Position numbers and translations under genes: made by a program. A stretch of DNA of 64,000 nucleotides from assembly GCF_900101855.1 (NCBI RefSeq), contig NZ_FMVC01000006.1:295296-359295 (forward strand), read 5' to 3'. This document shows positions 32,384 to 41,389 of this stretch, piece after piece (the first letter of the stretch is position 1; each line of letters begins with the position of its first letter). Below the pieces are notes generated by a model. The model was not told the DNA's origin, did no database searches, and saw only the letters and a program-made list of their open reading frames with translations. This DNA is from Flavobacterium anhuiense (lineage in GTDB: Bacteria > Bacteroidota > Bacteroidia > Flavobacteriales > Flavobacteriaceae).

Positions 32384-34075
32384 ATGTTGTTTATGAGATT
32401 ATATGTACTTGCCCTTTTAATTTGTAATTCTGTGTTTGCTCAAACACAATATCCTAAAGATTATTTCCGTCCCCCATTAGATATTCCAATGCAGCTTTCT
32501 GGCAATTTTGGAGAATTAAGACCTAATCACTTTCATGCGGGTTTTGATTTAAAAACCAACCAGAGAGAAGGTTTGACTGTACATGCGATCGCAGATGGCT
32601 ATGTTTCGAGAATTAAAATTTCGACTTTTGGAAACGGAAAATGCATTTACATTACACATCCAAATGGATATACTTCTGTTTACGGACATTTGCAAACGCC
32701 AACTGGGGCAATTTTAGATTATGTAAAAAAAACGCATTACAAAGAAAAAGCCTATGAGATTGAAATGTTTCCAAAGCCAGACGAGCTTCCTGTAAAAAAA
32801 GGAGATATAATTGGACTTTCGGGGAATACGGGTTCATCAGAAGGACCGCATCTTCATTTTGAAATCAGAGATACAAAAACAGAGTTTGTTATCAATCCGA
32901 TTTTCTTTGGCTTTGACCAAAATTTAAAAGACACCAAGAAGCCAACTTTGTCTAGTTTGTATGTTTATCCTTTGGATAATGCAACGGTAAATCAGTCAAA
33001 ACAGCCATTGCTGGTAAGTATGGCACTTCAGAAAGACGGGACTTATTTAGCATCTAAAATTAAAGCAAACGGAAAAATTGGTTTCGGAATTAATGCCGTT
33101 GATACCGATGATGTGTCGCATAATAAAAATGGAGTTTTTAATGTTTCGACTTTTTTAAACGGAAATCAGAATTATAATTATCAGTTTAATACGTATTCCT
33201 TTGATGAAATGCGTTATATCAATGCTTTGATTGATTATTCTAGATATAAAAAATCGGGGCAACGCGTGCAGAAGCTTTTCATGAAAACGCCTTTTGCTTT
33301 AAGCATTATCAAAACAGATTCTCTTCGCGGTATTGTAAAAGCTGAACCTAATCTAACTTCAAATTATAAAATTGAAGTTTCGGATTATTTTGGAAATATG
33401 AATTCGGTTACAGTCCCAATTGAGTTTGATGCCACAACACCTCTTGTGGAAGCGGAGCCAGTTAATGGGCAGTATTTTATCAAGTATAATAGAGATGCCA
33501 ATTTTGAGAAAGATAATATGTCGGTTTTCTTTCCGGCTGGAACTTTTTATGATGACTTCAATATGAATTTTGATGTGAGAAATAATAAAATTTTTATTCA
33601 TGACGATACCGTTCCAGTGCATTCTAATTTTACCATCACCATAAAAGACGATACTTATCCAGAATCTTTGCGTGATAAACTTTATATCGGAAAGGGAACA
33701 AGCTATAATGGAACGATCAGAAAAGAGGATGTTTTTACTGCGAAAGCAAAAATATTGGGCACTTACGGTTTGGTTCTGGATACGATTGCTCCAGTGATTA
33801 AAATTGCAAAACCAATTGAAGGAAAATGGATTAGCGATCAAAAGAAAATTGATTTAACGATAAGCGATTCTTTATCAGGAATAAAATCTTATAACGGATA
33901 TTTGAATGGAAGTTGGGTTTTGTTTGAATACGAAAATAAAGCGAGAAGAATTACGCATACTTTTGATGATCAATATTTAGCAGAAGGTGAAAACGTATTA
34001 AAAGTTGAAGTTGTTGATAATGTAGGAAATACTACTATCTTTGAAACTCGTTTTTTTAGAAGTCAACAAAAATAA
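32384..34075 (+). CDS. M23-family metallopeptidase with C-terminal Ig-like region
   Basis: A 563-residue exported protein. Start chosen at ATG 32384 (MLFMRLYVLALLICNSVFAQ); ATG 32393 is an equal alternative, and the in-frame TTG at 32366 lies in promoter-like sequence (TATTTTTG at 32361-32368). The LytM/M23 domain (about 35-190) has NHFHAGFDLKT (His and Asp zinc ligands) and SSEGPHLHFEIRDT (HxH). The remaining 370 residues are beta-rich and probably Ig-like. It should cleave peptidoglycan cross-links, and both zinc motifs are intact, so activity is likely. A TonB receptor gene starts 12 bases downstream. Confidence 0.9.
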   Translation: MLFMRLYVLALLICNSVFAQTQYPKDYFRPPLDIPMQLSGNFGELRPNHFHAGFDLKTNQREGLTVHAIADGYVSRIKISTFGNGKCIYITHPNGYTSVYGHLQTPTGAILDYVKKTHYKEKAYEIEMFPKPDELPVKKGDIIGLSGNTGSSEGPHLHFEIRDTKTEFVINPIFFGFDQNLKDTKKPTLSSLYVYPLDNATVNQSKQPLLVSMALQKDGTYLASKIKANGKIGFGINAVDTDDVSHNKNGVFNVSTFLNGNQNYNYQFNTYSFDEMRYINALIDYSRYKKSGQRVQKLFMKTPFALSIIKTDSLRGIVKAEPNLTSNYKIEVSDYFGNMNSVTVPIEFDATTPLVEAEPVNGQYFIKYNRDANFEKDNMSVFFPAGTFYDDFNMNFDVRNNKIFIHDDTVPVHSNFTITIKDDTYPESLRDKLYIGKGTSYNGTIRKEDVFTAKAKILGTYGLVLDTIAPVIKIAKPIEGKWISDQKKIDLTISDSLSGIKSYNGYLNGSWVLFEYENKARRITHTFDDQYLAEGENVLKVEVVDNVGNTTIFETRFFRSQQK

Positions 34076-34087
34076 AACCCAAAATCT

Positions 34088-36553
34088 TTGAGTCATAACA
34101 GGTTTACATTCGTTTTTCTTTTTTTCTTTTTCAGCTGCATTGCATTAGCTCAAAACGCTCGTATCAAAGGGCTTATTTTAGATAATGAAAAACATCCTGT
34201 TGCGGAGGTAAATGTTTCCTCACAAGATATTACAGTGCAGTCTGATTCAAATGGTTTTTATGAAATTGTAATTCCATCAAACAAGAAAGTCTCTTTGATT
34301 TTTACTCACGTTTCTTTAAAAATGATGAGTTTGACGGTGAATTTGAAAACAAATGAAGTTTTTGTTTTTAATCCGATTATGAGTAATTCTGAAGAACAGA
34401 TGGGAGAAGTTTTTGTTTCTTCTGGAAACAGAAAACGAGTTCAAGGAATAACTTCTGTTGATACTGAAACCATAAAAAAGATTCCGGGTGCAAATTCAGG
34501 AATCGAAAATATTCTCAAAACACTTCCTGGCGTTAATTCAAATAACGAATTAAGCTCGCAATATATGGTTCGTGGCGGAAATTATGACGAAAATCTAGTT
34601 TATGTAAATGAAGTAGAGGTATATCGTCCGTTTTTAATTCGTTCAGGACAGCAGGAAGGATTGAGTTTTACGAATACAGATCTAGTTCAAAATGTCGAGT
34701 TTTCAGCAGGAGGATTTCAAGCGAAGTTCGGAGATAAGTTATCTTCTGTTTTAGATATTACGTATCGAAAGCCGACTCAGTTTGGCGCTGCTTTTGAAGC
34801 CAGTTTTTTAGGCGGAAGCGCTGCGGTCGATCTGGTTTCGAAGAATAAAAAATGGTCTGCTGTAACAGGAGTTCGTTATAGAAATAATAGTCTTTTGGTG
34901 AATAGTCAAGATACAGAGACGAATTATAAACCGACTTTTGCAGATATTCAAACCAATGTGAATTATGATATTTCTGAAAAATGGCAAATGAGCTTTTTAG
35001 GAAATATTTCTCAGAACAAATATTCGTATGAACCTTTGGTGCGCCAAACTAATTTTGGAACGGGAGATCAGCCAATGGCGCTTGCGGTTTATTATGACGG
35101 ACAAGAAAAAGATCAATACGATACCTATTTTGGAGCTTTAAAAACGACTTATAAAGCATCGCCTACGCTTACGCTAAAATTAATTGGATCTTTATTTCAT
35201 ACCACAGAAAAAGAACATTTTGATATTTTGGCGCAATATCGTTTAGGCAATGTAAATGCTGAAGATCCAGAAAACACATCTGCAGTTGATTTTACACGCG
35301 GAATTGGTTCTCAATTAAACCACGCTCGAAATGATCTCGATGCTTTAATTGCAAATATTGAACTGAAAGGAACTAAAGATTGGAAAGAAAGCCAGTTGGA
35401 ATTTGGTTTAAAATATACTAGAGAATCTATTCGTGATCGAGTAGTGGAGTGGGAAGTTATTGATTCGGCTGGATTTTCTATAAATCCGCCTTTGGTTATT
35501 CTTCCAAAAAATAATCAGCCGTATACGCCTTACACAGGACCGCTTTTGCCATATCAAAATATTCGAGCAACCAATTTTAATACTATAAATAGATTTTCCG
35601 GTTATGCACAATGGAATAAGCAGTCGGAATTAGGCTCAAGTCAGATTTGGTATCATTTGGGAGCGCGTTTTCAAGGTTGGAATGTTGCGGGAGCTTTAGA
35701 AGAAGGAAAAACACAGTTTGTGGTAAGTCCGCGTGCGCAATTTGCCATAAAGCCAGATTGGGATCGCGATATGGTTTTTAGAATTTCGGGCGGATTGTAT
35801 CATCAGCCGCCGTTTTACAGAGAATTACGAGATTTAAATGGTGTTGTGAATCCGAATGTGAAAGCTCAAGAAGCAATTCATATAGTTTTAGGAAATGATT
35901 ATAATTTTAGAATGTGGAATCGTCCTTTTAAATGGGTGACCGAACTGTATTATAAATCGCTTTCTGATGTAAATGTGTATTCAATTGACAATGTCCGAAT
36001 TCGTTATGTTGCCAATAACAATGCAAAAGCGTATGCACAAGGTCTTGATTTTAGATTAAATGGAGAATTTGTTCCAGGAACAGAATCTTGGGTAAGTTTC
36101 GGATATATGAAAACGGAGGAGAATTATGAAAACAAAGGGTATATTGCCCGTCCGACAGATCAGCGTTTGAAATTTGCGATGCTGTTTCAGGATTATATGC
36201 CGAATATTCCAAGCGTGAAAGTGTATTTGAATTTGGTTTATAATACAGGTTTGCCTGGAGGTGCGCCAGCATATTCTGATCCGTATTTATATCAAAACCG
36301 ATTGAATGATTACAGAAGAGCTGATATTGGTTTTGCAAAGGTTTTTGTAGACGCTAGTACGCAGAATGCAAAAAAAGGCTGGCTGAAAAACTTTAAAGAA
36401 TTGGCTGTTGGACTGGAAATTTTCAATCTTTTCAATAATCAAAATGCTATTACCAATACTTGGGTTCGTGACGTGTATTCAAAAAATCAATATGCGATTC
36501 CAAATTATATGACTTCGAGGGTTTTTAACGTTAAGATAAATGCGAGGTTATGA
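34088..36553 (+). CDS. TonB-dependent receptor starting at TTG
   Basis: An 821-residue outer-membrane receptor. The signal peptide (SHNRFTFVFLFFFFSCIALA) is encoded directly after TTG 34088; no ATG precedes it in frame, and the first downstream ATG would lose the signal. The carboxypeptidase-regulatory-like domain is about 24-105 (ARIKGLILDNEKHPVAEVNV). The plug is about 120-230 with SSQYMVRGGNYDENLVYVNE, and the barrel ends FNVKINARL. There is no STN domain, so no sigma signalling is expected. It is 12 bases after the M23 gene and overlaps the next gene by 4 bases. The substrate is unknown. Confidence 0.9.
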   Translation: MSHNRFTFVFLFFFFSCIALAQNARIKGLILDNEKHPVAEVNVSSQDITVQSDSNGFYEIVIPSNKKVSLIFTHVSLKMMSLTVNLKTNEVFVFNPIMSNSEEQMGEVFVSSGNRKRVQGITSVDTETIKKIPGANSGIENILKTLPGVNSNNELSSQYMVRGGNYDENLVYVNEVEVYRPFLIRSGQQEGLSFTNTDLVQNVEFSAGGFQAKFGDKLSSVLDITYRKPTQFGAAFEASFLGGSAAVDLVSKNKKWSAVTGVRYRNNSLLVNSQDTETNYKPTFADIQTNVNYDISEKWQMSFLGNISQNKYSYEPLVRQTNFGTGDQPMALAVYYDGQEKDQYDTYFGALKTTYKASPTLTLKLIGSLFHTTEKEHFDILAQYRLGNVNAEDPENTSAVDFTRGIGSQLNHARNDLDALIANIELKGTKDWKESQLEFGLKYTRESIRDRVVEWEVIDSAGFSINPPLVILPKNNQPYTPYTGPLLPYQNIRATNFNTINRFSGYAQWNKQSELGSSQIWYHLGARFQGWNVAGALEEGKTQFVVSPRAQFAIKPDWDRDMVFRISGGLYHQPPFYRELRDLNGVVNPNVKAQEAIHIVLGNDYNFRMWNRPFKWVTELYYKSLSDVNVYSIDNVRIRYVANNNAKAYAQGLDFRLNGEFVPGTESWVSFGYMKTEENYENKGYIARPTDQRLKFAMLFQDYMPNIPSVKVYLNLVYNTGLPGGAPAYSDPYLYQNRLNDYRRADIGFAKVFVDASTQNAKKGWLKNFKELAVGLEIFNLFNNQNAITNTWVRDVYSKNQYAIPNYMTSRVFNVKINARL

Positions 36554-37194
36554 TAGAAAAACGTGAAAAGAGAAAAAAGATTTTTTACGTTCCAGGAATG
36601 ATTTCTTTAGTCTTAATACCGCTGTTTTGTTTTTATCATTTTTTTAAAGTTGATGCTTTTATGGTTTATGGATCCTTAAATTTAATGGTTCCTGATAAAG
36701 AAGAATTTGAAAAATATAAAATCGCAGATTTAAGAAAGTATAAAAGGTTTAATTTTAATGATGTAAAATTAAAAGAACTTGACAAAATAAAAGAATTAAG
36801 ATTTTTTGTTCGAGATATAGTCAAAAAGTATGACACTATAAATGGCGCTAAAATTCATTTTGGGTCAAAAACAGATTATGATACTTTTGTTAATGTAATT
36901 AATTTGGTAGCAGAAGAAAAAGTGCCAACTTGGGCTTTGTTTGGGAATGATATTTATGTATTAACAAGCCCAAAACCAAAACCAAATAAAAATAATTATC
37001 GTGTAATAACTTGTGGTTATTATGAAGCCAATAAAGATTTCTGGTTAAAAGAAGATAAGGAAAGAGAACGGGCTTATCATCTTTCTTTGTATAAAAAGAG
37101 CTGGCTTATTTTTCTAGGTTATCTAGGAATTGTTCTACTAAACATCTTTGCGCTAGTAAAATTCAATAAAAACAAAAATTACAATCAAAAATAG
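36550..37194 (+). CDS. Hypothetical two-helix membrane protein
   Basis: A 214-residue protein; its ATG overlaps the TonB receptor stop (ATGA), so translation is coupled. There is a membrane helix at about 13-30 (IFYVPGMISLVLIPLFCFYH) and a second at about 187-206 (LIFLGYLGIVLLNIFALVKF), with a loop of about 150 residues between them. Within the loop, GAKIHFGSKTDYDTFVNVIN resembles the small periplasmic alpha/beta domain of ExbD/TolR proteins, but the essential membrane Asp is not visible. I do not recognise the family. Partnership with the receptor upstream is inference from coupling. Confidence 0.7.
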   Translation: MIEKREKRKKIFYVPGMISLVLIPLFCFYHFFKVDAFMVYGSLNLMVPDKEEFEKYKIADLRKYKRFNFNDVKLKELDKIKELRFFVRDIVKKYDTINGAKIHFGSKTDYDTFVNVINLVAEEKVPTWALFGNDIYVLTSPKPKPNKNNYRVITCGYYEANKDFWLKEDKERERAYHLSLYKKSWLIFLGYLGIVLLNIFALVKFNKNKNYNQK

Positions 37195-37202
37195 TATATT
37201 TG
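37195..37202 (+). promoter_or_regulatory. -7 element before the 37226 lipoprotein gene
   Basis: TATATTTG, a perfect match, begins at the end of the previous gene and leaves a leader of about 18 bases. Confidence 0.55.
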
Positions 37203-37225
37203 ATAATCGTATATAATCATTGTAG

Positions 37226-37945
37226 ATGAAAAAGTATTTTAAATATATCGCGCTAATACTTGTCGGAACAGTAATCAGCTGTCGAGAGGAAGTTCAAAAA
37301 CCAAAAGTAAGTTATGGCGCTTCAAACAAAGTAAGTGTTACTAAAGCCGATACAACTCAAATTGAAATCGCCGATTTGCCAATTCAAATGGAAGGAACAA
37401 GTTATTTAATTCATCCAGTTGGAGATTTAAGGGTTTTTGAAAGAGGATCTAAAGCTAGATATGGTTCTTCGAGTGTAAATGATGTGAGTTTTACAATTTC
37501 TAATTTAGGCGAATATGAAATTACAGGATACCTTCAGAATTTAAAATTCCAAAAAGTAGATTCAGATTCTATCCGACCATTATCAGATAAACCGGTTTTG
37601 ATTTTAACAGCTACGTATTTGAAAACGGTTGCAGATAGAACTCATAATAATGTGATGGTTTACACCCTGACAGATTCAGATACCAATAAAGATGGTAAAA
37701 TAGATACTAGTGATATTAAAACTTTATATTTAAGTGACATCAGCGGAGAAAATTTTACGAAAGTTTCTGCTGACCTTCAAGAACTGGTAGATTGGAGCTT
37801 AATTGAATCTAAAAACCGTTTGTATTTTAGAACTATCGAAGATACCAACCAAAACGGCCAGTTTGATAAAAATGATGTTCTTCACTATAATTATATAGAT
37901 TTGGCTTCTAAAAAATGGGAGGTGAAGAGTTATAAGCCGATATAA
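37226..37945 (+). CDS. Lipoprotein with two EF-hand/dockerin-like calcium loops
   Basis: A 239-residue protein with a lipoprotein signal (ALILVGTVISC, Cys20). The central and C-terminal parts are beta-rich, of unknown family. Two segments look like calcium loops: DTNKDGKIDTSD (about 152-163) and DTNQNGQFDKND (about 208-219), each with the DxNxDGxID spacing typical of EF-hand or dockerin repeats. Between them is a strand-rich region (IKTLYLSDISG). It could be surface or periplasmic. A promoter element sits just before it. Confidence 0.75.
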   Translation: MKKYFKYIALILVGTVISCREEVQKPKVSYGASNKVSVTKADTTQIEIADLPIQMEGTSYLIHPVGDLRVFERGSKARYGSSSVNDVSFTISNLGEYEITGYLQNLKFQKVDSDSIRPLSDKPVLILTATYLKTVADRTHNNVMVYTLTDSDTNKDGKIDTSDIKTLYLSDISGENFTKVSADLQELVDWSLIESKNRLYFRTIEDTNQNGQFDKNDVLHYNYIDLASKKWEVKSYKPI

Positions 37946-37962
37946 CTTTTTAAAATTTTAAA

Positions 37963-38379
37963 ATGTATTCTGAAGATGAATTAAAAGAACAGGAGAAGGA
38001 ATTTAGTACTGTTTTGACTTATGTTTTTATGCCCATATTCATTCTTACTGTTATTGGAGCATATTTCGTGGGTAATTCAATGGGATATATAGAAAAGGAA
38101 TATAAAGAAGCTAATGAATATAGTTTTTCAGGAGTAGTTTATGAAAAGGAAATAGAAGGTGGAGAGGGATATCGTTTTCCTCATTATTTATTTTTGAATT
38201 CAGGAATTAGATGGCAAGTGAGTAGTGAACTATATGATAAAATAGAGATTGGTGATTCTGTGGTGAAAAAGTCTAAATCTGATTCTGTTTATTATTATAA
38301 AAAAGGAAGACAAATCATCATTGAAGATCAAAATTTGTATCTTAGAAATAGGTATTTAGAAAAACTCAAAGAAAAATAA
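37963..38379 (+). CDS. Hypothetical single-pass membrane protein, 138 residues
   Basis: No family recognised. An acidic N terminus (MYSEDELKEQEKEFSTVLTY) is followed by one membrane helix at about 21-42 (VFMPIFILTVIGAYFVGNSM) and a soluble C-terminal part of about 95 residues with IRWQVSSELYDKIEIGDSVV, a beta-rich SH3-like or OB-like look. It is 17 bases after the calcium-loop lipoprotein gene, so cotranscription is likely. The gene is followed by an octamer array. Confidence 0.65.
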   Translation: MYSEDELKEQEKEFSTVLTYVFMPIFILTVIGAYFVGNSMGYIEKEYKEANEYSFSGVVYEKEIEGGEGYRFPHYLFLNSGIRWQVSSELYDKIEIGDSVVKKSKSDSVYYYKKGRQIIIEDQNLYLRNRYLEKLKEK

Positions 38380-38435
38380 ATTAGACTAATATATTTAATC
38401 TTTTCAAATTCTTTTAATCTGTGGCAAGAAAAAAA

Positions 38436-38467
38436 ACTTAGAATCATAGCGTCTCAGTATCTTAGAA
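38436..38467. repeat. 8-base periodic array (CTTAG family)
   Basis: Four octamers in phase: ACTTAGAA (38436), TCATAGCG (38444), TCTCAGTA (38452) and TCTTAGAA (38460). They lie just before the stop of the DUF2971 gene on the other strand. Confidence 0.75.
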
Positions 38468-38470
38468 ACT

Positions 38471-39172
38471 TCAAATTAATATATCACTCTCCAAATCCGA
38501 TTTTTCAATTTCGAAACCAAAACCTAAGCGTTCTACCAATTCTATTACCAGTTTTTTATACCAGTTTTCAGATTTTGGGTGAATGTATATTTTTTCGATC
38601 AATTGGTTAATGTCGACATTGATTTTTAATCCGTCGTTTAATTTGATGTCGCTTTTAGAAGTGTCACTCAGAATTCGGACTTCTCGTTCGTATTGAAAGC
38701 TTTTTCTTTTAAATAAGAATGGAAAGAATAAATCATCAAACGGAATATATTCTTTTTTATAGTCAATGTAGTTTACTTCGCCAATAAACTGATCATAATT
38801 GTTTTCTGGTCTCACAGCTTTCTGCAGTCTTCTAATCGTAGACTGAATAGCTAAACCTTCGTTGTTTTTGGTGAAAATCTGCCACATGGCAAAAGATTCA
38901 TATTCGTTGATATGCCAGCTGCTAATCGCTACTTTTTCGCGATGCGTTTTGTAGTAATTTAAGAATTCGGGATTATCTGCGGCAAGTTTTTTAATCTCTT
39001 CGTAAGTGGGTTCGCTGAAAGTTCCCTCGTATTGATCTTCAAACTTGTCTGAACGTGACATAAAAAGTTTCTTCGAAAGCAATAAATCAAGAAATTTGGA
39101 TAGGTCTAGATATTTCCAAACAATAGTATCGGGATCGTCGGGAAGTTTTATGTTGGGGTTGTTAAGATACAT
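38471..39172 (-). CDS. DUF2971 family protein
   Basis: A 233-residue cytoplasmic protein. The family pattern is seen: WKYLDLSKFLDLLLSKKLFM with MSRSDKFEDQYEGTF, FAMWQIFTKNNEGLAI (W-x-x-F/Y), and FKRKSFQYEREVRIL. DUF2971 proteins are found scattered in bacteria, sometimes near defence genes, with no proven activity. Here neighbours give no such link: the gene sits alone between a small membrane protein and an ABC exporter. Confidence 0.88.
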   Translation of the reverse strand: MYLNNPNIKLPDDPDTIVWKYLDLSKFLDLLLSKKLFMSRSDKFEDQYEGTFSEPTYEEIKKLAADNPEFLNYYKTHREKVAISSWHINEYESFAMWQIFTKNNEGLAIQSTIRRLQKAVRPENNYDQFIGEVNYIDYKKEYIPFDDLFFPFLFKRKSFQYEREVRILSDTSKSDIKLNDGLKINVDINQLIEKIYIHPKSENWYKKLVIELVERLGFGFEIEKSDLESDILI

Positions 39173-39299
39173 TTTCTGAAAGAATTAAATTTCAATCTTT
39201 AACTATCCTAAAGTTATAAAAATAAACACAGATTAAAGAAATTAAACTGAGTTTTAATATTTCCTTAATCTGTGTTAGATTATTTGTTATGTGAAAGTC

Positions 39300-41129
39300 T
39301 TATGATTCGAAAGACTGCATTGTTACCAGCTTATTGTAAGTTCCATTTTTTGAAATTAATTCATCGTGAGTTCCTTGTTCAACGATTTTTCCTTTTTGCA
39401 TTACCACTATCACATCTGCTTTTTGAATTGTAGAAAGACGGTGTGCAATTACGATCGATGTTCTGTTTTGCATCATGTTTTCTAGTGCAACCTGAACAAA
39501 TTTTTCGCTTTCTGTATCCAATGCAGATGTTGCTTCGTCCAAAATCATAATCGGTGGGTTTTTTAATACAGCACGAGCAATAGACAAACGTTGTTTTTGA
39601 CCTCCTGAAAGTTTGTTTCCGCTGTCTCCAATATTGGTGTAAATGCCTTTTGGAAGATCTTTAACGAACTCATAAGCATTTGCGATTTTTAGAGCTTCGA
39701 TAATTTCATCATCAGTAGCGTCTAATTTTCCTAAAGAAATATTGGCTTTTATCGTATCATTAAACAAAATGCTGTCTTGCGTTACCAATCCCATTAAACT
39801 GCGAAGTGAATGCAGATTCATGTCTTTAATGTTGATTCCGTCTATAGAAATAGAACCTTCGTTTACATCATAAAAACGAGTAAGAAGGTTTGCGATTGTA
39901 CTTTTTCCGCTTCCGGACTGACCGACAAGTGCAACAGTTTGCCCTTTTTTAATTTCAAGAGAAAAGTCTTTTAAAACATTTTCATTTTCATATTTAAAGT
40001 TGATATTCTGAACGGTGATGTTGTTGTCAAACGTTGTTTTTTCAATTGCATCAGCTTTACTTGTAATTGGATTTTCCTGCTCTAAAATTTCAAGAACACG
40101 TTCTGCAGCTGCATTTCCTCTTTTTACTCCGTATGACGCTTTAGAAATTGCTTTTGCAGGAGTAAGAATATTATAAGCCAAACCCATGTAAGCAATAAAC
40201 GAAGCGCCTTCTAGAGTTTTATCAATTAAAACCATTTGACCTCCGTACCAAAGTAATATGGCAATAACGGTAATTCCCATAAACTCACTAGCAGGAGATG
40301 CGAGATTCTGACGATTGCCAATGCTGTTTGATAAAGAGAAAAAGCGTTCAGTAGAGCCTGTGAAGATCTTATTAAAATAATTTTCAGCATTATATCCCTT
40401 TACTACTTTTAGACCGCCGATAGTTTCTTCAATTGTTGACAAGAAAGTCCCTTGTTCTTCCTGTGCTTTTGTAGATTGTTTTTTAAGCTGTTTTCCAATT
40501 AGAGAAATAATGTATCCAGAAACAGGAATAAAGATAAAAACGAATAATGTTAGCTTTGCACTGATAATCAACATTGCTATTATTGTAAATAGAATTGTCA
40601 AAGGTTCTTTTACGATAAGCTCCAGAATTGCTAAAAAAGAAGTTTGTACCTCATTTACATCACCAGATATTCTTGAAATTACATCTCCTTTTCTTTTTTC
40701 AGAAAAAAAAGATAGAGGCAGTTCCAGTGTTTTTTTGTAAAGTGCATTTCGCATGTCTCTCAAAACACCATTTCTTAAGAAGTTAATGAAAAACATTGCC
40801 AGGTAATCGGCCAAATTTTTTAATAAAAAAATCGAAATAATTACCCCTACCATTATTGAAAGTATAAAGCCAGGATTGTTCGGGTCATTATGTGTGGTGA
40901 TATAATAGTTGACATAATTTTCTCCATACTCTTTTATATGAGTAATTCCTTCAAAAGATGGCATTTTGGTAATCTTCTCACCTTTGCCAAATAAAACCTG
41001 CAACATTGGAATTAATGACATAAAAGTAAGTGTACTGAAAAGCGCATACAGTACATTAAAGAAAATATTTAAGAAAGCGTATTTTTTATATGGGTATATA
41101 AAAGGAACTATTTTTTTAAAATTACTCAT
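39300..41129 (-). CDS. MsbA-like ABC exporter (fused permease and ATPase)
   Basis: A 609-residue half-transporter. Six membrane helices lie in residues 1-330 (for example IPMLQVLFG, SIMVGVIISIFLLKNLADYL). The ATPase domain is about 365-605: Walker A VALVGQSGSGKSTIANLL (about 393-410), signature KLSGGQKQRLSIARAVL, Walker B PIMILDEATSALDTES and H-loop VIAHRLSTI. It acts as a homodimer, and lipid A/lipid flipping is the likely role by similarity to MsbA; drug export cannot be excluded. It is monocistronic. Confidence 0.92.
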   Translation of the reverse strand: MSNFKKIVPFIYPYKKYAFLNIFFNVLYALFSTLTFMSLIPMLQVLFGKGEKITKMPSFEGITHIKEYGENYVNYYITTHNDPNNPGFILSIMVGVIISIFLLKNLADYLAMFFINFLRNGVLRDMRNALYKKTLELPLSFFSEKRKGDVISRISGDVNEVQTSFLAILELIVKEPLTILFTIIAMLIISAKLTLFVFIFIPVSGYIISLIGKQLKKQSTKAQEEQGTFLSTIEETIGGLKVVKGYNAENYFNKIFTGSTERFFSLSNSIGNRQNLASPASEFMGITVIAILLWYGGQMVLIDKTLEGASFIAYMGLAYNILTPAKAISKASYGVKRGNAAAERVLEILEQENPITSKADAIEKTTFDNNITVQNINFKYENENVLKDFSLEIKKGQTVALVGQSGSGKSTIANLLTRFYDVNEGSISIDGINIKDMNLHSLRSLMGLVTQDSILFNDTIKANISLGKLDATDDEIIEALKIANAYEFVKDLPKGIYTNIGDSGNKLSGGQKQRLSIARAVLKNPPIMILDEATSALDTESEKFVQVALENMMQNRTSIVIAHRLSTIQKADVIVVMQKGKIVEQGTHDELISKNGTYNKLVTMQSFES

Positions 41130-41282
41130 TTATTTTTGGGTGTTATTTTTTTGCTTGGTTATGCTTGCTTGAGTTTTAGCATTACATTTTTTGTTACAAT
41201 AAATTCGCGTTAACGAATTTTTACTGCACAAAATTAATCCAATTGGATTGTTTTCAATTCCTTTTAGGTTTTTTTTATAAAA

Positions 41283-41324
41283 AAAACTCTGATTTGCATC
41301 TTTAAGAATGCAAATCAGAGTTTT
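41283..41324. terminator. Terminator after phosphohexomutase gene
   Basis: A perfect 17-base inverted repeat (41283-41299 with 41308-41324) is followed by a T-rich stretch on the minus strand, 66 bases after the mutase stop. Confidence 0.85.
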
Positions 41325-41389
41325 AAATATTGGACTCCTTGTTTTTAAGACTATTTGCAAATGGCAATATTTTCAAAAAAAGGATTTAT

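Noticed and set aside
38471..39172. Defence island centred on DUF2971
   Set aside because: Neighbours on both sides are ordinary envelope and transport genes; no nuclease, helicase or toxin partner.
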